DNA of 64,000 nucleotides from Micromonospora arborensis (GCF_003205615.1 NZ_PYBV01000001.1:136355-200354); one strand, 5' to 3'. Shown: positions 54,060 through 62,419, numbered from the stretch's first letter. The notes: generated by a model not told the origin, from the letters alone. Translations and numbers: made by a program.

Positions 54060-55439
54060 GTGGCGCAACGGCTGATCGTCATCGGCGGGGATGCCGCCGG
54101 CATGTCGACGGCGTCCCAGGCTCGACGCCGCCGCGACCGGGCCGACCTGGAGATCGTGGTCTTCGAGCGAGGCCACTTCACCTCCTACTCGGCGTGCGGC
54201 ATCCCGTACTGGATCAGCGGGCTGGTGTCCGGCCCGGACGATCTGATCGCCCGGGATCCGGAGACGTTCCGCACGAAGTACGCGATGGACGTACGGATGC
54301 GACACGAGGTCACGGCCATCGACCTGGACCGCCGCGAGGTGGTCGCCCGGGACCTGGAACACGGCGGCGAGGTCCGCGAGCGTTTCGACGACCTGGTGTA
54401 CGCGGCCGGCGCGGTGCCGGTGAAGCCGCCCTGGGCGGACACGGACGCGAACGGCGTGTTCGGCATGCAGACCCTCGACGACGGGGCGGCGCTGCGCGAC
54501 TGGCTGGAGGCTGAGCCACGGCCGCGCCGGGCTGTGGTGGTCGGTGGCGGGTACATCGGCGTCGAGATCGCCGAGGCGCTGATCCAACGCGATCTCTCCG
54601 TGACCCTGGTCGAGGCGGGTAGCCAGCCCATGGCGACGGTGGACGGCGACATGGCCGAGTTGGTCGCCGACGCGATGCGCGGCCTGGGCATCCAGATCCG
54701 TACCGACCTGCCCGTGACCGGTCTGGAGCAGCGGGACGGCCGGGTGTCCGCGGTGGTCACGGCCGAGGGGCCGATTCCGACCGACGTCGTGGTCCTGGGT
54801 CTGGGGGTACGCCCGAACACCGGGCTCGCCGAGGCTGCCGGGTTCCCGATCGGGCCGACCGGCGGGATCCGGGTGGACCGCCGGATGCGGGTGGCCGAGC
54901 TGCCCGGCGTCTGGGCGGCCGGCGACTGCGTGGAGACGCTGCACCGGGTCAGCGGGATGCCGGTGCACGTGCCGCTGGGCACGCACGCCAACAAGCAGGG
55001 TCGCGCGGCGGGGATCAACATCGGCGGCGGGTACGCCACCTTCACCGGCGTGATCGGCACGGCGGTGACGAAGGTCTGCGACCTGGAGGTGGGTCGGACG
55101 GGCCTGCGGGAGCGGGAGGCCACCCGGGCCGGGTTCGACTTCATCTCGGTGGTGGCCGAGTCGACGAACCGGGCCGGCTACTACCCCGGTGCCCGGCCGA
55201 TGACCGTCAAGTTGATCGCCGAGCGGCCCAGCGGCCGGTTGCTCGGTGCGCAGATCGTCGGTTGGTCCGAGGCGGCCAAACGGATCGACGCGCTTGCCGT
55301 GGCACTCTGGAACGGCATGACGGTGGACGATATGACGTCACTCGACCTGGGCTACGCTCCGCCGTACGCGCCGGTGTGGGACCCGGTGCTCGTCGCCGCC
55401 CGGAAAGCGGTCGACGCGCTCGCCGCCCTCGACCGCTGA
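54060..55439 (+). CDS. FAD-dependent disulfide reductase-like oxidoreductase (CoADR/NADH-oxidase family)
   Basis: A 459-residue flavoprotein. FAD binding: IVIGGDAAGMSTASQARR at the N-terminus and GVWAAGDC near 285. NAD(P)H binding: VVVGGGYIGVEIAEAL. The single redox Cys lies in SYSACGIPYW, the motif of coenzyme A disulfide reductases and Nox-type oxidases, not the CxxxxC of glutathione reductase. A dimerisation domain ends the protein. It follows the thiol-ligase-like YbdK gene, hinting at a low-molecular-weight thiol or redox role (inference). GTG start. Confidence 0.9.
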   Translation: MAQRLIVIGGDAAGMSTASQARRRRDRADLEIVVFERGHFTSYSACGIPYWISGLVSGPDDLIARDPETFRTKYAMDVRMRHEVTAIDLDRREVVARDLEHGGEVRERFDDLVYAAGAVPVKPPWADTDANGVFGMQTLDDGAALRDWLEAEPRPRRAVVVGGGYIGVEIAEALIQRDLSVTLVEAGSQPMATVDGDMAELVADAMRGLGIQIRTDLPVTGLEQRDGRVSAVVTAEGPIPTDVVVLGLGVRPNTGLAEAAGFPIGPTGGIRVDRRMRVAELPGVWAAGDCVETLHRVSGMPVHVPLGTHANKQGRAAGINIGGGYATFTGVIGTAVTKVCDLEVGRTGLREREATRAGFDFISVVAESTNRAGYYPGARPMTVKLIAERPSGRLLGAQIVGWSEAAKRIDALAVALWNGMTVDDMTSLDLGYAPPYAPVWDPVLVAARKAVDALAALDR

Positions 55440-55466
55440 CCGGCGCCCACCCTGGAGGACCACCCT

Positions 55467-56498
55467 GTGACGCAGACCCCGACCCGGCCGACGGTGCGTC
55501 GGCGCCCGACGATGGTCGACGTGGCCCGGCACGCCGGGGTCAGCTTGAAGACGGTTTCCCGGGTGGTCAACGACGAGCCGGTGGGGCAGGAGTTGGTCGG
55601 CCGGGTGCTGGCCGCCATCGCCGAGTTGGGCTTCCGGCGCAACGACATCGCTCGTAATCTGCGGTCCCGGCAGCTCAACGCCACGATCGGGCTGCTCATC
55701 GAGGAGATCGCCAACCCGTTCTACGCGACCATCGCGAGCGTCGCCGCCGAGATCGCGGCCGCCCACGGCACCATGCTGATCACCGCTTCGTCGGAGGAGG
55801 ACCCGGAGCGGGAACGCGCCGTCCTCCAGGATTTCACCCAGCGCCGGGTCGACGGGCTGCTGGTGGTGCCGGCGGGCCTCGACCACTCGTTCCTGCGCCG
55901 CGAGGTCGAGTTGGGCATGCCGGTGGTGTTCCTGGACCGGCCGCCGCAGGGGCTGCTGGCCGACGCCGTGCTCCTGGACAACCGAGGTGGCAGCCACGCT
56001 GCGGTCACCGCCCTGCTCAACGAGGGGCACCGACGGGTTGGTCTCCTGCTCGGCGCGCCGAGTGTGCCCACCATCCGCGAGCGGCTGGCCGGGGCGCGGG
56101 CGGCACTGGCCGCGGCCGGGGTCGAGCCGGACGAATCGCTGGTGCGCGACCGGCTCATCGCTCCCGAGGAGGCGGGGCGGGCGGTCGCCGCGCTGCTCGA
56201 CCTGCCGGACCCGCCCACCGCTTTCTTCTGCGCCAACAACCGGCTCACCGTCGGCGCGCTTCAGGAGCTGCACCGGCGCGGCAGTGACGCCGCGCTTGTC
56301 GGTTTCGACGATTTCGAACTGGCCCACCTGATGCCCCGGCCGCTGACCGTCGTCGCCTACGACACCCGGGAGCTGGCACGGGTGGCCGCCGAGCGGCTGT
56401 TCCAGCGGATCGCCGGCGACGACGACTCCCCACCGTCCACCGTCGTGCTCCCCACCAGCCTGCGACCCCGAGGCCTGACCCCACCCCAAAACCGCTAA
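55467..56498 (+). CDS. LacI-family transcriptional regulator
   Basis: A 343-residue repressor. The HTH and hinge are TMVDVARHAGVSLKTVSRVVNDE and RSRQLNATIGLLIEEIANPFYA, followed by the periplasmic-binding-protein-like sugar domain. It starts at GTG 55467. It lies on the plus strand and converges with the fructokinase-isomerase operon, whose promoter region contains LacI-like palindromes; those genes are its most likely targets. The upstream flavoprotein gene ends only 27 bp before and may be co-transcribed. Confidence 0.9.
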   Translation: MTQTPTRPTVRRRPTMVDVARHAGVSLKTVSRVVNDEPVGQELVGRVLAAIAELGFRRNDIARNLRSRQLNATIGLLIEEIANPFYATIASVAAEIAAAHGTMLITASSEEDPERERAVLQDFTQRRVDGLLVVPAGLDHSFLRREVELGMPVVFLDRPPQGLLADAVLLDNRGGSHAAVTALLNEGHRRVGLLLGAPSVPTIRERLAGARAALAAAGVEPDESLVRDRLIAPEEAGRAVAALLDLPDPPTAFFCANNRLTVGALQELHRRGSDAALVGFDDFELAHLMPRPLTVVAYDTRELARVAAERLFQRIAGDDDSPPSTVVLPTSLRPRGLTPPQNR

Positions 56499-56530
56499 CC
56501 CCACCCCCGCGCACCCCGCCCCGCCCGCCC

Positions 56531-56642
56531 GCCCCGCCCCGCCCCGCCCCGCCCCGCCCCGCCCCCGCGATCTTGCACTTTCGGTCGACGGTTGGCGCGG
56601 ATTGCGCCCTTTGTCGGGACAGATAGTGCAAGATCGCGGGGG
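56531..56642. repeat. GCCCC tract and 18-bp inverted repeat
   Basis: Seven GCCCC units (56531-56565) run into a perfect 18-bp inverted repeat, CCCCCGCGATCTTGCACT (56562-56579) with 56625-56642. The 45-bp core holds GGCGC-GGATT-GCGCC. It stands between the convergent LacI and fructokinase genes and could act as a terminator, but the outer arms resemble a mobile palindromic element. Confidence 0.75.
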
Positions 56643-56660
56643 TCGGGTGCAGCTCGCGGG

Positions 56661-56720
56661 GGGCGGGGTCAGATCGCGGGGGGCGGGGTCAGATCGCGGG
56701 GGGCGGGGTCAGATCGCGGG
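56661..56720. repeat. Triple 20-bp tandem repeat reaching into pfkB-type gene
   Basis: Three perfect copies of GGGCGGGGTCAGATCGCGGG (56661-56680, 56681-56700, 56701-56720), preceded by a degenerate copy. The last copy contains the stop and final codons of the fructokinase gene, so the upstream copies are duplications of the gene end. Confidence 0.9.
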
Positions 56721-57662
56721 GTTGAGCAGGGCGTCGAGCTCGGCGCGGGTGGGCGGGTCGGCGCCCTGGCGGCCGCAGGTCAGGGCGGCCACCGTGGCGG
56801 CCTGCCGCAGCACCGCACGCCACTGCGGCTCGGTCACCGCGGCGAGCCGGGCGGCCGGCCGGTCGCCGAGCGCGTCGAGGTCGGTCAGCGCGGCCAGCAG
56901 ACCGCCGGTGAACGAGTCGCCTGCGCCGACGGTGTCGACGACGGTGGTGCGTACCGCCGGTTCCTCGTGCAGCGACCCGTCCGGGGCGAGCAGCAACGCG
57001 CCGTCCCCACCCCGGGTCACCACGGCGCAGGACACCCCGACCTCGCGCCATTCGGCCATCACCTCGGCGACCGACCGGTCCGGGTAGAGCCAGGCCAGAT
57101 CCTCGTCGCTGGCCTTGACCAGGTGCGCGAGGGGCACCTGGCGGCGTACCCTCGCCTGCTCCGCCGCCCGGTCCGTGACGATGCTCGGACGCAGGTTGAG
57201 GTCGATCGAGATGGTGCGGCTGTCGCGGCGGCGTTCGCGGTCGAGCAGGTCCTCCAGCACCTGCCCGCCGGGCGCCAGCGCGAGCGCGAGGGACCCGGTG
57301 TGCAGTGCGGTCACCGCGGTCCCGGCCAGCTCGGGCAGTTCCGACGGCGTCCACTGCCAGTCCGCCGTGCCGGCGAGCCGGAACTCGTAGCTGGCCTGCC
57401 CGCTGGCGTCCAACGTGGCGACCGCCACCGAGGTGGGCTCCTCGGCGCGCACCGCCCACTCCAGGTCCACCCGGTTGGCGCTGAGGTACTCGGCGAGTTG
57501 CCGGCCGTACTCGTCGGCGCCGAGCCGGGCCAGCAGCCGTACCGGCTGGTCGAGCCGGGCCAGGGTGACCGCCACGTTCGCCGGGGATCCACCCGGCACG
57601 GCCCGCTGCCCAACGGCGGTGACCACCAGGTCGATGAGTGCCTCACCCGCGACCACGATCAT
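56709..57662 (-). CDS. PfkB-family sugar kinase (fructokinase-like)
   Basis: A 317-residue ribokinase-fold kinase expected to phosphorylate fructose or a similar ketose with ATP. The N-terminal GGSPANVAVTLARL and C-terminal DTVGAGDSFTGGLLAAL (catalytic Asp about 249) are the PfkB signatures. I chose ATG 57662, which overlaps the stop of the isomerase gene by four bases; the frame open to 57815 lies inside that gene. The C-terminus lies in a tandem repeat. With the isomerase upstream it probably forms a mannose (or related sugar) to fructose to fructose-6-phosphate route. Confidence 0.88.
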   Translation of the reverse strand: MIVVAGEALIDLVVTAVGQRAVPGGSPANVAVTLARLDQPVRLLARLGADEYGRQLAEYLSANRVDLEWAVRAEEPTSVAVATLDASGQASYEFRLAGTADWQWTPSELPELAGTAVTALHTGSLALALAPGGQVLEDLLDRERRRDSRTISIDLNLRPSIVTDRAAEQARVRRQVPLAHLVKASDEDLAWLYPDRSVAEVMAEWREVGVSCAVVTRGGDGALLLAPDGSLHEEPAVRTTVVDTVGAGDSFTGGLLAALTDLDALGDRPAARLAAVTEPQWRAVLRQAATVAALTCGRQGADPPTRAELDALLNPAI

Positions 57663-58924
57663 GCGATCACCGTGCCCGGCGCGAGCGGGCCAGGGCCACC
57701 GAGCCCGTCGGCCGAACGGGACAGCAGCACCGCCTGGTACGCGTGATAGACGTCCGGCCGGCCGTGCCAGACCGTGTCGGCGGGCAGGTTCTGCACGTCC
57801 AGCTCGTGCCGCCATCCGGTGGAGTCGATCAGGTAGCGGCGGGCGTACGCCCAGAAGATCCGGTACCAGTCGGCGTAGACCGCGTCCCCGGTGCGGCGGT
57901 GCAGAGTGACGGCCGCCCCGATGGCCTCGGCGAGCACCCAGTGCATCCGCGAGCGCACCACCGGCCGGTCGTCCCAGTCGATCGTGTAGACGAAGCCGTC
58001 GGCACCGTCGACCGCCCAGCCGCGGCGCACGGCGGCGGCGAACAGGCTACGGGCGTCGGCGAGGAGCCAGCGTGGTGGCTGCGGCAGGACCGCCTCCAGT
58101 TCCAGCAGCAGCCGGGCCCACTCCAACCAGTGGCCCATCGTCGAGCCGTACGGCCGGAACGGGTCTGCGGGCTGGTCCCGGTTGTAGTCGAGCAGTGGTG
58201 TCCAGTCGGCCGTGTAGTGCTCGGGCAGCCGCCAGTCGTGCCGGGTGGCCTCGGTGTGCACGAGGTGGGTGGCGATCTGCAGGGCCCGGTCGGCCCAGCT
58301 CGCGTCGCCGGTGGCGGCGGCAGCGGCGAGGAACGCCTCGACCATGTGCATGCTGCTGTTCGCGCCGCGGTAGTCCTCGGTGACCGTCCAGTCCCGGTTC
58401 CACGATTCGCGGACCGCGCCGACTTCGGCGTCCCAGAACCGGTCCCGCACCACGGCCTGCGCGTCGGCGAGCAACTCGTCCGCGCCGGGCCGTCCGGCGC
58501 GCACCGCGCTGGACGCGGCGAGCAGCACGAACGCGTGGTCGTAGCCGGCCTTGCGGTCGTCGACGGGCGTGCCCTGCTGGTCCACGGCGCTGAACCAGCC
58601 GCCGTACCGGTCGTCGCGCAGCAGTGTGCTGAGCGCGGCGATTCCGTGGTCGACCAGGGCAGCGGCGTCCGGATCGCCGTTGCGGTGGGCGAGCGCGGCC
58701 ACGTGGGTCATCCGGCAGGTGATCCAGAGGTGCACCGCTTCGCCCCGGTCCGGGGTGCGGTCGTCGGTCAGCCACCAGAAGCCGCCCTCGGGTCGGACCG
58801 AGCGGCGGGCCGTGTCGAGCAGTGTGCGGGTCTGGTCGGCGAGGAACTCGTCCAGATCAGGGAGGTCGGGCGACCCAGCCGGAGCAGGGGTCGTTTCAGC
58901 GTCGGATCGGGGCACGTCGGTCAT
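57659..58924 (-). CDS. AGE-family sugar epimerase/isomerase (YihS-like)
   Basis: A 421-residue (alpha/alpha)6-barrel protein of the N-acylglucosamine 2-epimerase superfamily. Motifs typical of the family are GGFWWLTDD, TCRMTHVAAL, GYDHAFVLLAASSA, RGANSSMHMVEAFLA and STMGHWLEWARLLL, with the conserved His/Arg/Glu active-site set. The closest characterised types isomerise mannose, fructose or sulfoquinovose without cofactor. It is first in the operon with the PfkB kinase, behind LacI-like operators. Only the sugar identity is uncertain. Confidence 0.86.
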   Translation of the reverse strand: MTDVPRSDAETTPAPAGSPDLPDLDEFLADQTRTLLDTARRSVRPEGGFWWLTDDRTPDRGEAVHLWITCRMTHVAALAHRNGDPDAAALVDHGIAALSTLLRDDRYGGWFSAVDQQGTPVDDRKAGYDHAFVLLAASSAVRAGRPGADELLADAQAVVRDRFWDAEVGAVRESWNRDWTVTEDYRGANSSMHMVEAFLAAAAATGDASWADRALQIATHLVHTEATRHDWRLPEHYTADWTPLLDYNRDQPADPFRPYGSTMGHWLEWARLLLELEAVLPQPPRWLLADARSLFAAAVRRGWAVDGADGFVYTIDWDDRPVVRSRMHWVLAEAIGAAVTLHRRTGDAVYADWYRIFWAYARRYLIDSTGWRHELDVQNLPADTVWHGRPDVYHAYQAVLLSRSADGLGGPGPLAPGTVIA

Positions 58925-58933
58925 CTCAGCTGG

Positions 58934-59059
58934 TCACCGTTGGGTAGGGAAGGAACATACGGCCAGGATCGGCGCACGGAGCAGGTCCGCGCCGGAAAAC
59001 CCGCCAACGGTACGCCGCGCACCGACCGGCCACGCCGGGTGCACAACGGAGAGGATCAT
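58934..59059 (-). CDS. Possible 41-residue upstream ORF
   Basis: ATG 59059 follows GGGAGG by about ten bases and opens a 41-codon frame ending nine bases before the isomerase start. Composition is moderately coding-like (LLRAPILAVCSFPTQR at its end). It might be a leader or a chance frame in the long 5' region of the operon. Not recognised. Confidence 0.3.
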   Translation of the reverse strand: MILSVVHPAWPVGARRTVGGFSGADLLRAPILAVCSFPTQR

Positions 59060-59086
59060 GAGTACGTTTTCCTCCCTTTTGCCCGT

Positions 59087-59100
59087 TGACATCGTTGTCA
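59087..59100. promoter_or_regulatory. LacI-type operator 1
   Basis: TGACATCGTTGTCA, arms TGACA/TGTCA with a central CG, upstream of the isomerase-kinase operon. The form matches operators of LacI-family sugar repressors in actinobacteria. Confidence 0.6.
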
Positions 59101-59116
59101 CTTCCCAACCCTGCTC

Positions 59117-59136
59117 TGACAGTCGGTCGACTGTCA
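59117..59136. promoter_or_regulatory. LacI-type operator 2 / promoter
   Basis: TGACAGTCGGTCGACTGTCA: perfect 8-bp arms around GGTC. On the minus strand its edge supplies TTGACA (59137-59132), a consensus -35 for the isomerase operon; a -10 is less clear. The two palindromes lie 33 bp apart centre to centre. Confidence 0.55.
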
Positions 59137-59347
59137 ATCCCAGTTGCGTCACACCGCACGCCGGCTGGCCATCAAGGCGTCCATCACGCGCCCCCGAGGT
59201 CGGCCAGACCGATCTCGGCGGAGGAAAGGCCCTGAAGGTCCGGGCCGGCACGCAGACCCTCGAGCATGAGGATCAGATGGCGGTCCACGCTGCTGCCCCC
59301 GGACAGGACGACCTGTGGCGCGCACGCGTCCGCAACGTTCCCTGACC

Positions 59348-60277
59348 ATGGACGAGGCTGGGCGGTGCCGCCCCACGGCAGCGCGGTGGATGCTCCAGGA
59401 TGGACAGGTGGTGGAACTGCCCGAGGGGCTTGACTGGGTACGCGGGTCACCGGCCGGCCGAGGGTGGCTGGCCACACTCCCGACCTGGCTGGCCGAGTGC
59501 ACCGAGCGCTGGTCGCTGCGACTCGGCCCGCCCTTCCGGTACGCGTACGCCTCGCTGGCGCTCCCAGCGGACCTGCCCGACGGCACGGCGGCGGTGCTGA
59601 AGCTCCAGTACCCGGACGAGGAGAGCCAGCACGAGGCCGACGCGCTGGCCCACTGGGACGGTGTCGGGGCGATTCGGCTGCTCGCACACGACCCCGAACG
59701 ACGTGCCCTGCTGGTGGAGCGCTGCCAACCCGGCACCGGGTTGCACGAGGTTCCGCTGGACCGGGCGTTGGACGCGATGATCGACCTGCTGCCCCGACTG
59801 TGGCGACCGGCCGGCGTGCCGTTCACCTCGTTGGCCGAGGAGGCCGCCGGGTGGGTCGACCGGATGCCCCGCAACTGGGAACGGGCCGGCCGGCCGTACG
59901 AGCGGCGGCTGCTCGACGAAGCGCTCGCCCTGCTCGGCGGTCTGGCGTCGAGCCAGGGCGAGCAGGTGCTGGTCAACCAGGACCTGCACGCCGGCAACGT
60001 GCTCGCCGCCGAGCGGGAACCGTGGCTGGCGATCGACCCGAAGCCGCTGACCGGCGAGCGGGAGTTCTCCGTCGTGCCGATGGTGCGCGGTCGGGAGCTC
60101 GGTCACTCGCCGACCGCCGTCCGGCACCGGCTGGACCGGCTCAGCACCGAGCTGGGGCTGGACCGGGAGCGGGTCCGGGGCTGGACGATCGGGCACACGT
60201 TGGCCTGGAGCATCGCCGACGAGGTCGTCTTTCCGCACCAGATCGAGGTGGTCCGCTGGTTGCTCGACGAGGGCTGA
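59348..60277 (+). CDS. Aminoglycoside/hydroxyurea phosphotransferase-like kinase
   Basis: A roughly 309-residue protein-kinase-fold phosphotransferase of the APH(6)/hydroxyurea-resistance family. The Brenner-type motif is VNQDLHAGNVL and the metal-binding site is AIDPKPLTGE; the N-lobe Lys is in AVLKLQYP. Such genes are called streptomycin 6-kinases when close to StrA-like enzymes, but many chromosomal actinobacterial members are uncharacterised. I took ATG 59348; GTG 59315 and ATG 59390 are also in frame and none has a good ribosome-binding site. It reads away from the isomerase operon. Confidence 0.82.
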   Translation: MDEAGRCRPTAARWMLQDGQVVELPEGLDWVRGSPAGRGWLATLPTWLAECTERWSLRLGPPFRYAYASLALPADLPDGTAAVLKLQYPDEESQHEADALAHWDGVGAIRLLAHDPERRALLVERCQPGTGLHEVPLDRALDAMIDLLPRLWRPAGVPFTSLAEEAAGWVDRMPRNWERAGRPYERRLLDEALALLGGLASSQGEQVLVNQDLHAGNVLAAEREPWLAIDPKPLTGEREFSVVPMVRGRELGHSPTAVRHRLDRLSTELGLDRERVRGWTIGHTLAWSIADEVVFPHQIEVVRWLLDEG

Positions 60278-60304
60278 CCGATCAATCGTCCCGCGTGCGC
60301 CGTC

Positions 60305-60382
60305 CTTGATCGTGCTCGATCCAGGATGTAGTGGTCTGCTCCGCCCGGGAGGCCACTCTTTCCTGGTTGCAGCACGATCAAG
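60305..60382. repeat. Palindromic element
   Basis: Outer arms CTTGATCGTGCT (60305-60316) and complement (60371-60382), inner CCAGGA/TCCTGG and AGTGG/CCACT pairs make one long stepped hairpin between the convergent kinase and Nei genes. It can double as a terminator. Confidence 0.7.
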
Positions 60383-60468
60383 CGCAGCGCGAGCGCCGGC
60401 ACGATCAAGCGCGGCGCGAGCGCCGGCACGACCAAGCGCAGCGCGAGCGCCGGCACGATCAAGCGCGG
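60373..60468. repeat. 27-bp tandem repeat array
   Basis: Three copies of a 27-bp unit beginning CACGATCAAGCGCAGCGCGA (60373-60399, 60400-60426, 60427-60453) differ at one or two bases, and a partial fourth copy runs to about 60468, four bases before the Nei stop. The unit begins with the right arm of the palindrome, so the array appears to have grown from it. Confidence 0.85.
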
Positions 60469-60472
60469 GCGC

Positions 60473-61282
60473 TCAGTTGCCCTGACAGGTACGGCACCAG
60501 TAGAGGTTGCGTCCGGCCAGCTCGCCGCGGCTGATCTCGGTGCCACAGACGTGGCAGGGCACTCCGGGGCGGCGGTAGACGTACACCTCGCCACCGTGCC
60601 GGTCCACCCGGGCTGGCCGGCCCATCGCCTCCGGTAGGTGCGCGTCGCGGACCGTGTCGATCCGGCCGTGCGCGACCGCGAGCCGCATCAGCCCGACCAG
60701 GTCGGCCCAGAGCGCGTCCCAGCCGGCACGGGTCAGTCCCCGGCCCGGCATCGTCGGCGGCAGCCCGGCCCGGAACAGCGCCTCGGTCACGAAGATCAGG
60801 CCGGTGCCGGCCACCACCGACTGGTCCAGCAGCAGCGCGGCCAGGGGTGTCGGGCTGCGTGAGATCCTGCGGTACGCCCGCTCCGGGTCCGCGTCGGCGC
60901 GCAGCGGGTCCGGCCCGAGGCGATCCCGCAGCGCGGCCACCTCGGCTGGGGTGAACAGCTCGCAGGCGGTGGGCCCGCGCAGGTCCAGCCAGTGCCGGTC
61001 GCTGGCCAGTCGCAGCCGCACCTGGCCGACCGGTTCCGGCGGCTCCCCCGGCCCGTCGGCGAACTTGCCGTAGAGCCCAAGGTGCACATGCAGCGTCAGC
61101 TCACCGGCGTAGTGGTGCAGCAGGTGCTTGCCGTACGCCTCGGTGCCTTCGAGCACGGTCCCGGAGAGCCGGGCGGCGCTCTCGGCGAAGCGGCCCTGTG
61201 GGCTGGCGGCGTGCACCTTGTCCCCGGCGAACAGTTCGGCGTGCCGGGCCGCCAGGCGGTGGATCGTATGTCCCTCTGGCAC
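60473..61282 (-). CDS. Endonuclease VIII / Fpg-family DNA glycosylase (Nei)
   Basis: A 269-residue DNA glycosylase/AP lyase that removes oxidised bases. After the start Met comes PEGHTIHR: P2 is the catalytic Schiff-base residue and E3 the helper, and the PEGHT form marks the Nei branch. The H2TH domain carries LDQSVVAGTGLIFVTEALFRAG, and the C-terminal zinc finger is CHVC...CRTC. I chose GTG 61282 because processing needs Pro directly after Met. The frame extends upstream without sense. Confidence 0.92.
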   Translation of the reverse strand: MPEGHTIHRLAARHAELFAGDKVHAASPQGRFAESAARLSGTVLEGTEAYGKHLLHHYAGELTLHVHLGLYGKFADGPGEPPEPVGQVRLRLASDRHWLDLRGPTACELFTPAEVAALRDRLGPDPLRADADPERAYRRISRSPTPLAALLLDQSVVAGTGLIFVTEALFRAGLPPTMPGRGLTRAGWDALWADLVGLMRLAVAHGRIDTVRDAHLPEAMGRPARVDRHGGEVYVYRRPGVPCHVCGTEISRGELAGRNLYWCRTCQGN

Positions 61283-61338
61283 GGGTGCCAAGGATAGCCA
61301 GCAACGCTCGGCGGGGCCGAGTGAGCGGCGCGATGCCG

Positions 61339-61539
61339 TCAGCCCTGGCGCTGCCCCTTGACGCTGGCCACGAACGCGCTCCACGTGGTTGGGGCGAAGG
61401 CCAGCGCCGGCCCAGTCGGGTCCTTGCTGTCCCGCACACCCACGACGCTGGGGAGGTTGTCGGCCACCTCGACGCAGTTGCCGCCGCTTCCGCCGCTGCG
61501 GGTGCTCTTGCGCCAGGTCGCTCCGGCAAGGTCAGTCAT
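61339..61539 (-). CDS. DUF397 protein
   Basis: A 66-residue protein of the DUF397 family, which is abundant in morphologically complex actinobacteria. TWRKSTRSGGSGGNCVEVA and VRDSKDPTGPALAF are diagnostic. Its start overlaps the end of the XRE/DUF5753-type regulator by eight bases, the classic arrangement of WhiJ-like regulator plus DUF397 partner. In Streptomyces such pairs influence development, and the small protein is thought to modulate the regulator. Confidence 0.92.
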   Translation of the reverse strand: MTDLAGATWRKSTRSGGSGGNCVEVADNLPSVVGVRDSKDPTGPALAFAPTTWSAFVASVKGQRQG

Positions 61540-62419
61540 GATGCTCCTCGATGATCGAAGTGATCATTTTCTCTGATTCTGCCTCACTCGACGCGAGCGC
61601 TTCCAGATCCGACCAGACATGTTCGTAGGCGGCCACCTCTGCCGGCTTGTCCAGGTAGAGCGCGCCGGTGATGTTCTCGAGGTAGACGGTGGTCGGCTCG
61701 GTCGACGCCCTCCCGAAGGCCTGCGGAAAGTCCAGCAGGACGAAGGTGCCGGTTTCGCTGGCCAGGGGCGGCCCGGCGGCGAGCGGCAGCACCCGCAGAC
61801 TCACGTTGGGCAACGCCGCCACGTCGAGCAGGTGTCGCAACTGCCCCACCATCGCAGGGTGGTCGGGGATCGTGCGGCGCAGCACGGCTTCGCTCAGGAC
61901 GACCCGCAGGGTGGGTGCGGTGGGCAGCCGGCGAACGAGGATGGCCTGCCGCTGCAACCGGACCTCCACCAATTTTTCCCGATCCTTCCCGCTCATGGTC
62001 GGGTTCTTTCGGCGGAACAACTCGCTGGCGTACTCGCGGGTTTGCAGAAGGCCGGGGATTAGCTCGGCGTCGTATTGCCGCAGCGCCGTGGCGGAGGATT
62101 CCAGGCCGACGTATAGCGAGAACCACGACGGGACGACATCGCCGTAGGAATGCCACCAACCCCGGGCGCGAGTCTCTTTCGCTAGCCCAGCGACGATCTC
62201 CCCCATGGAGTCGGGCACCCGATAGAGAGCACACATCGCGCGGGCGTCCACCACGCGCACCGGGACCAACCCCTTCTCGATGCGCCACACCTTTTGCCGC
62301 GAGCAGTCCAGCGCCTCGGCCGCCGAGTCCAGCGTCACCGAGGCGTCCTCTCGAAGCTGTGTGAGCAGCCGCCCGAGCTGCCGCCGCGGGACCGTGGACC
62401 CGCTTGTTTCATCCGTCAT
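61532..62419 (-). CDS. XRE-family regulator with DUF5753 domain (WhiJ-like)
   Basis: A 295-residue protein. The N-terminal HTH reads LGRLLTQLREDASVTLDSAAEALDCSRQKVWRIEKGLVPV. The C-terminal domain (from about 95) with QYDAELIPGLLQTREYA, LRVLPLAAGP and DLEALASS is DUF5753, unique to actinobacteria. It overlaps the DUF397 gene. The upstream region has direct TGCAACA repeats that could be its operator. Divergent two small genes complete the locus. Confidence 0.92.
   Translation of the reverse strand: MTDETSGSTVPRRQLGRLLTQLREDASVTLDSAAEALDCSRQKVWRIEKGLVPVRVVDARAMCALYRVPDSMGEIVAGLAKETRARGWWHSYGDVVPSWFSLYVGLESSATALRQYDAELIPGLLQTREYASELFRRKNPTMSGKDREKLVEVRLQRQAILVRRLPTAPTLRVVLSEAVLRRTIPDHPAMVGQLRHLLDVAALPNVSLRVLPLAAGPPLASETGTFVLLDFPQAFGRASTEPTTVYLENITGALYLDKPAEVAAYEHVWSDLEALASSEAESEKMITSIIEEHHD

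Noticed and set aside
59348..60277. Confirmed streptomycin kinase
   Set aside because: Only the fold and family motifs are visible; substrate cannot be read from sequence and no antibiotic cluster is near.
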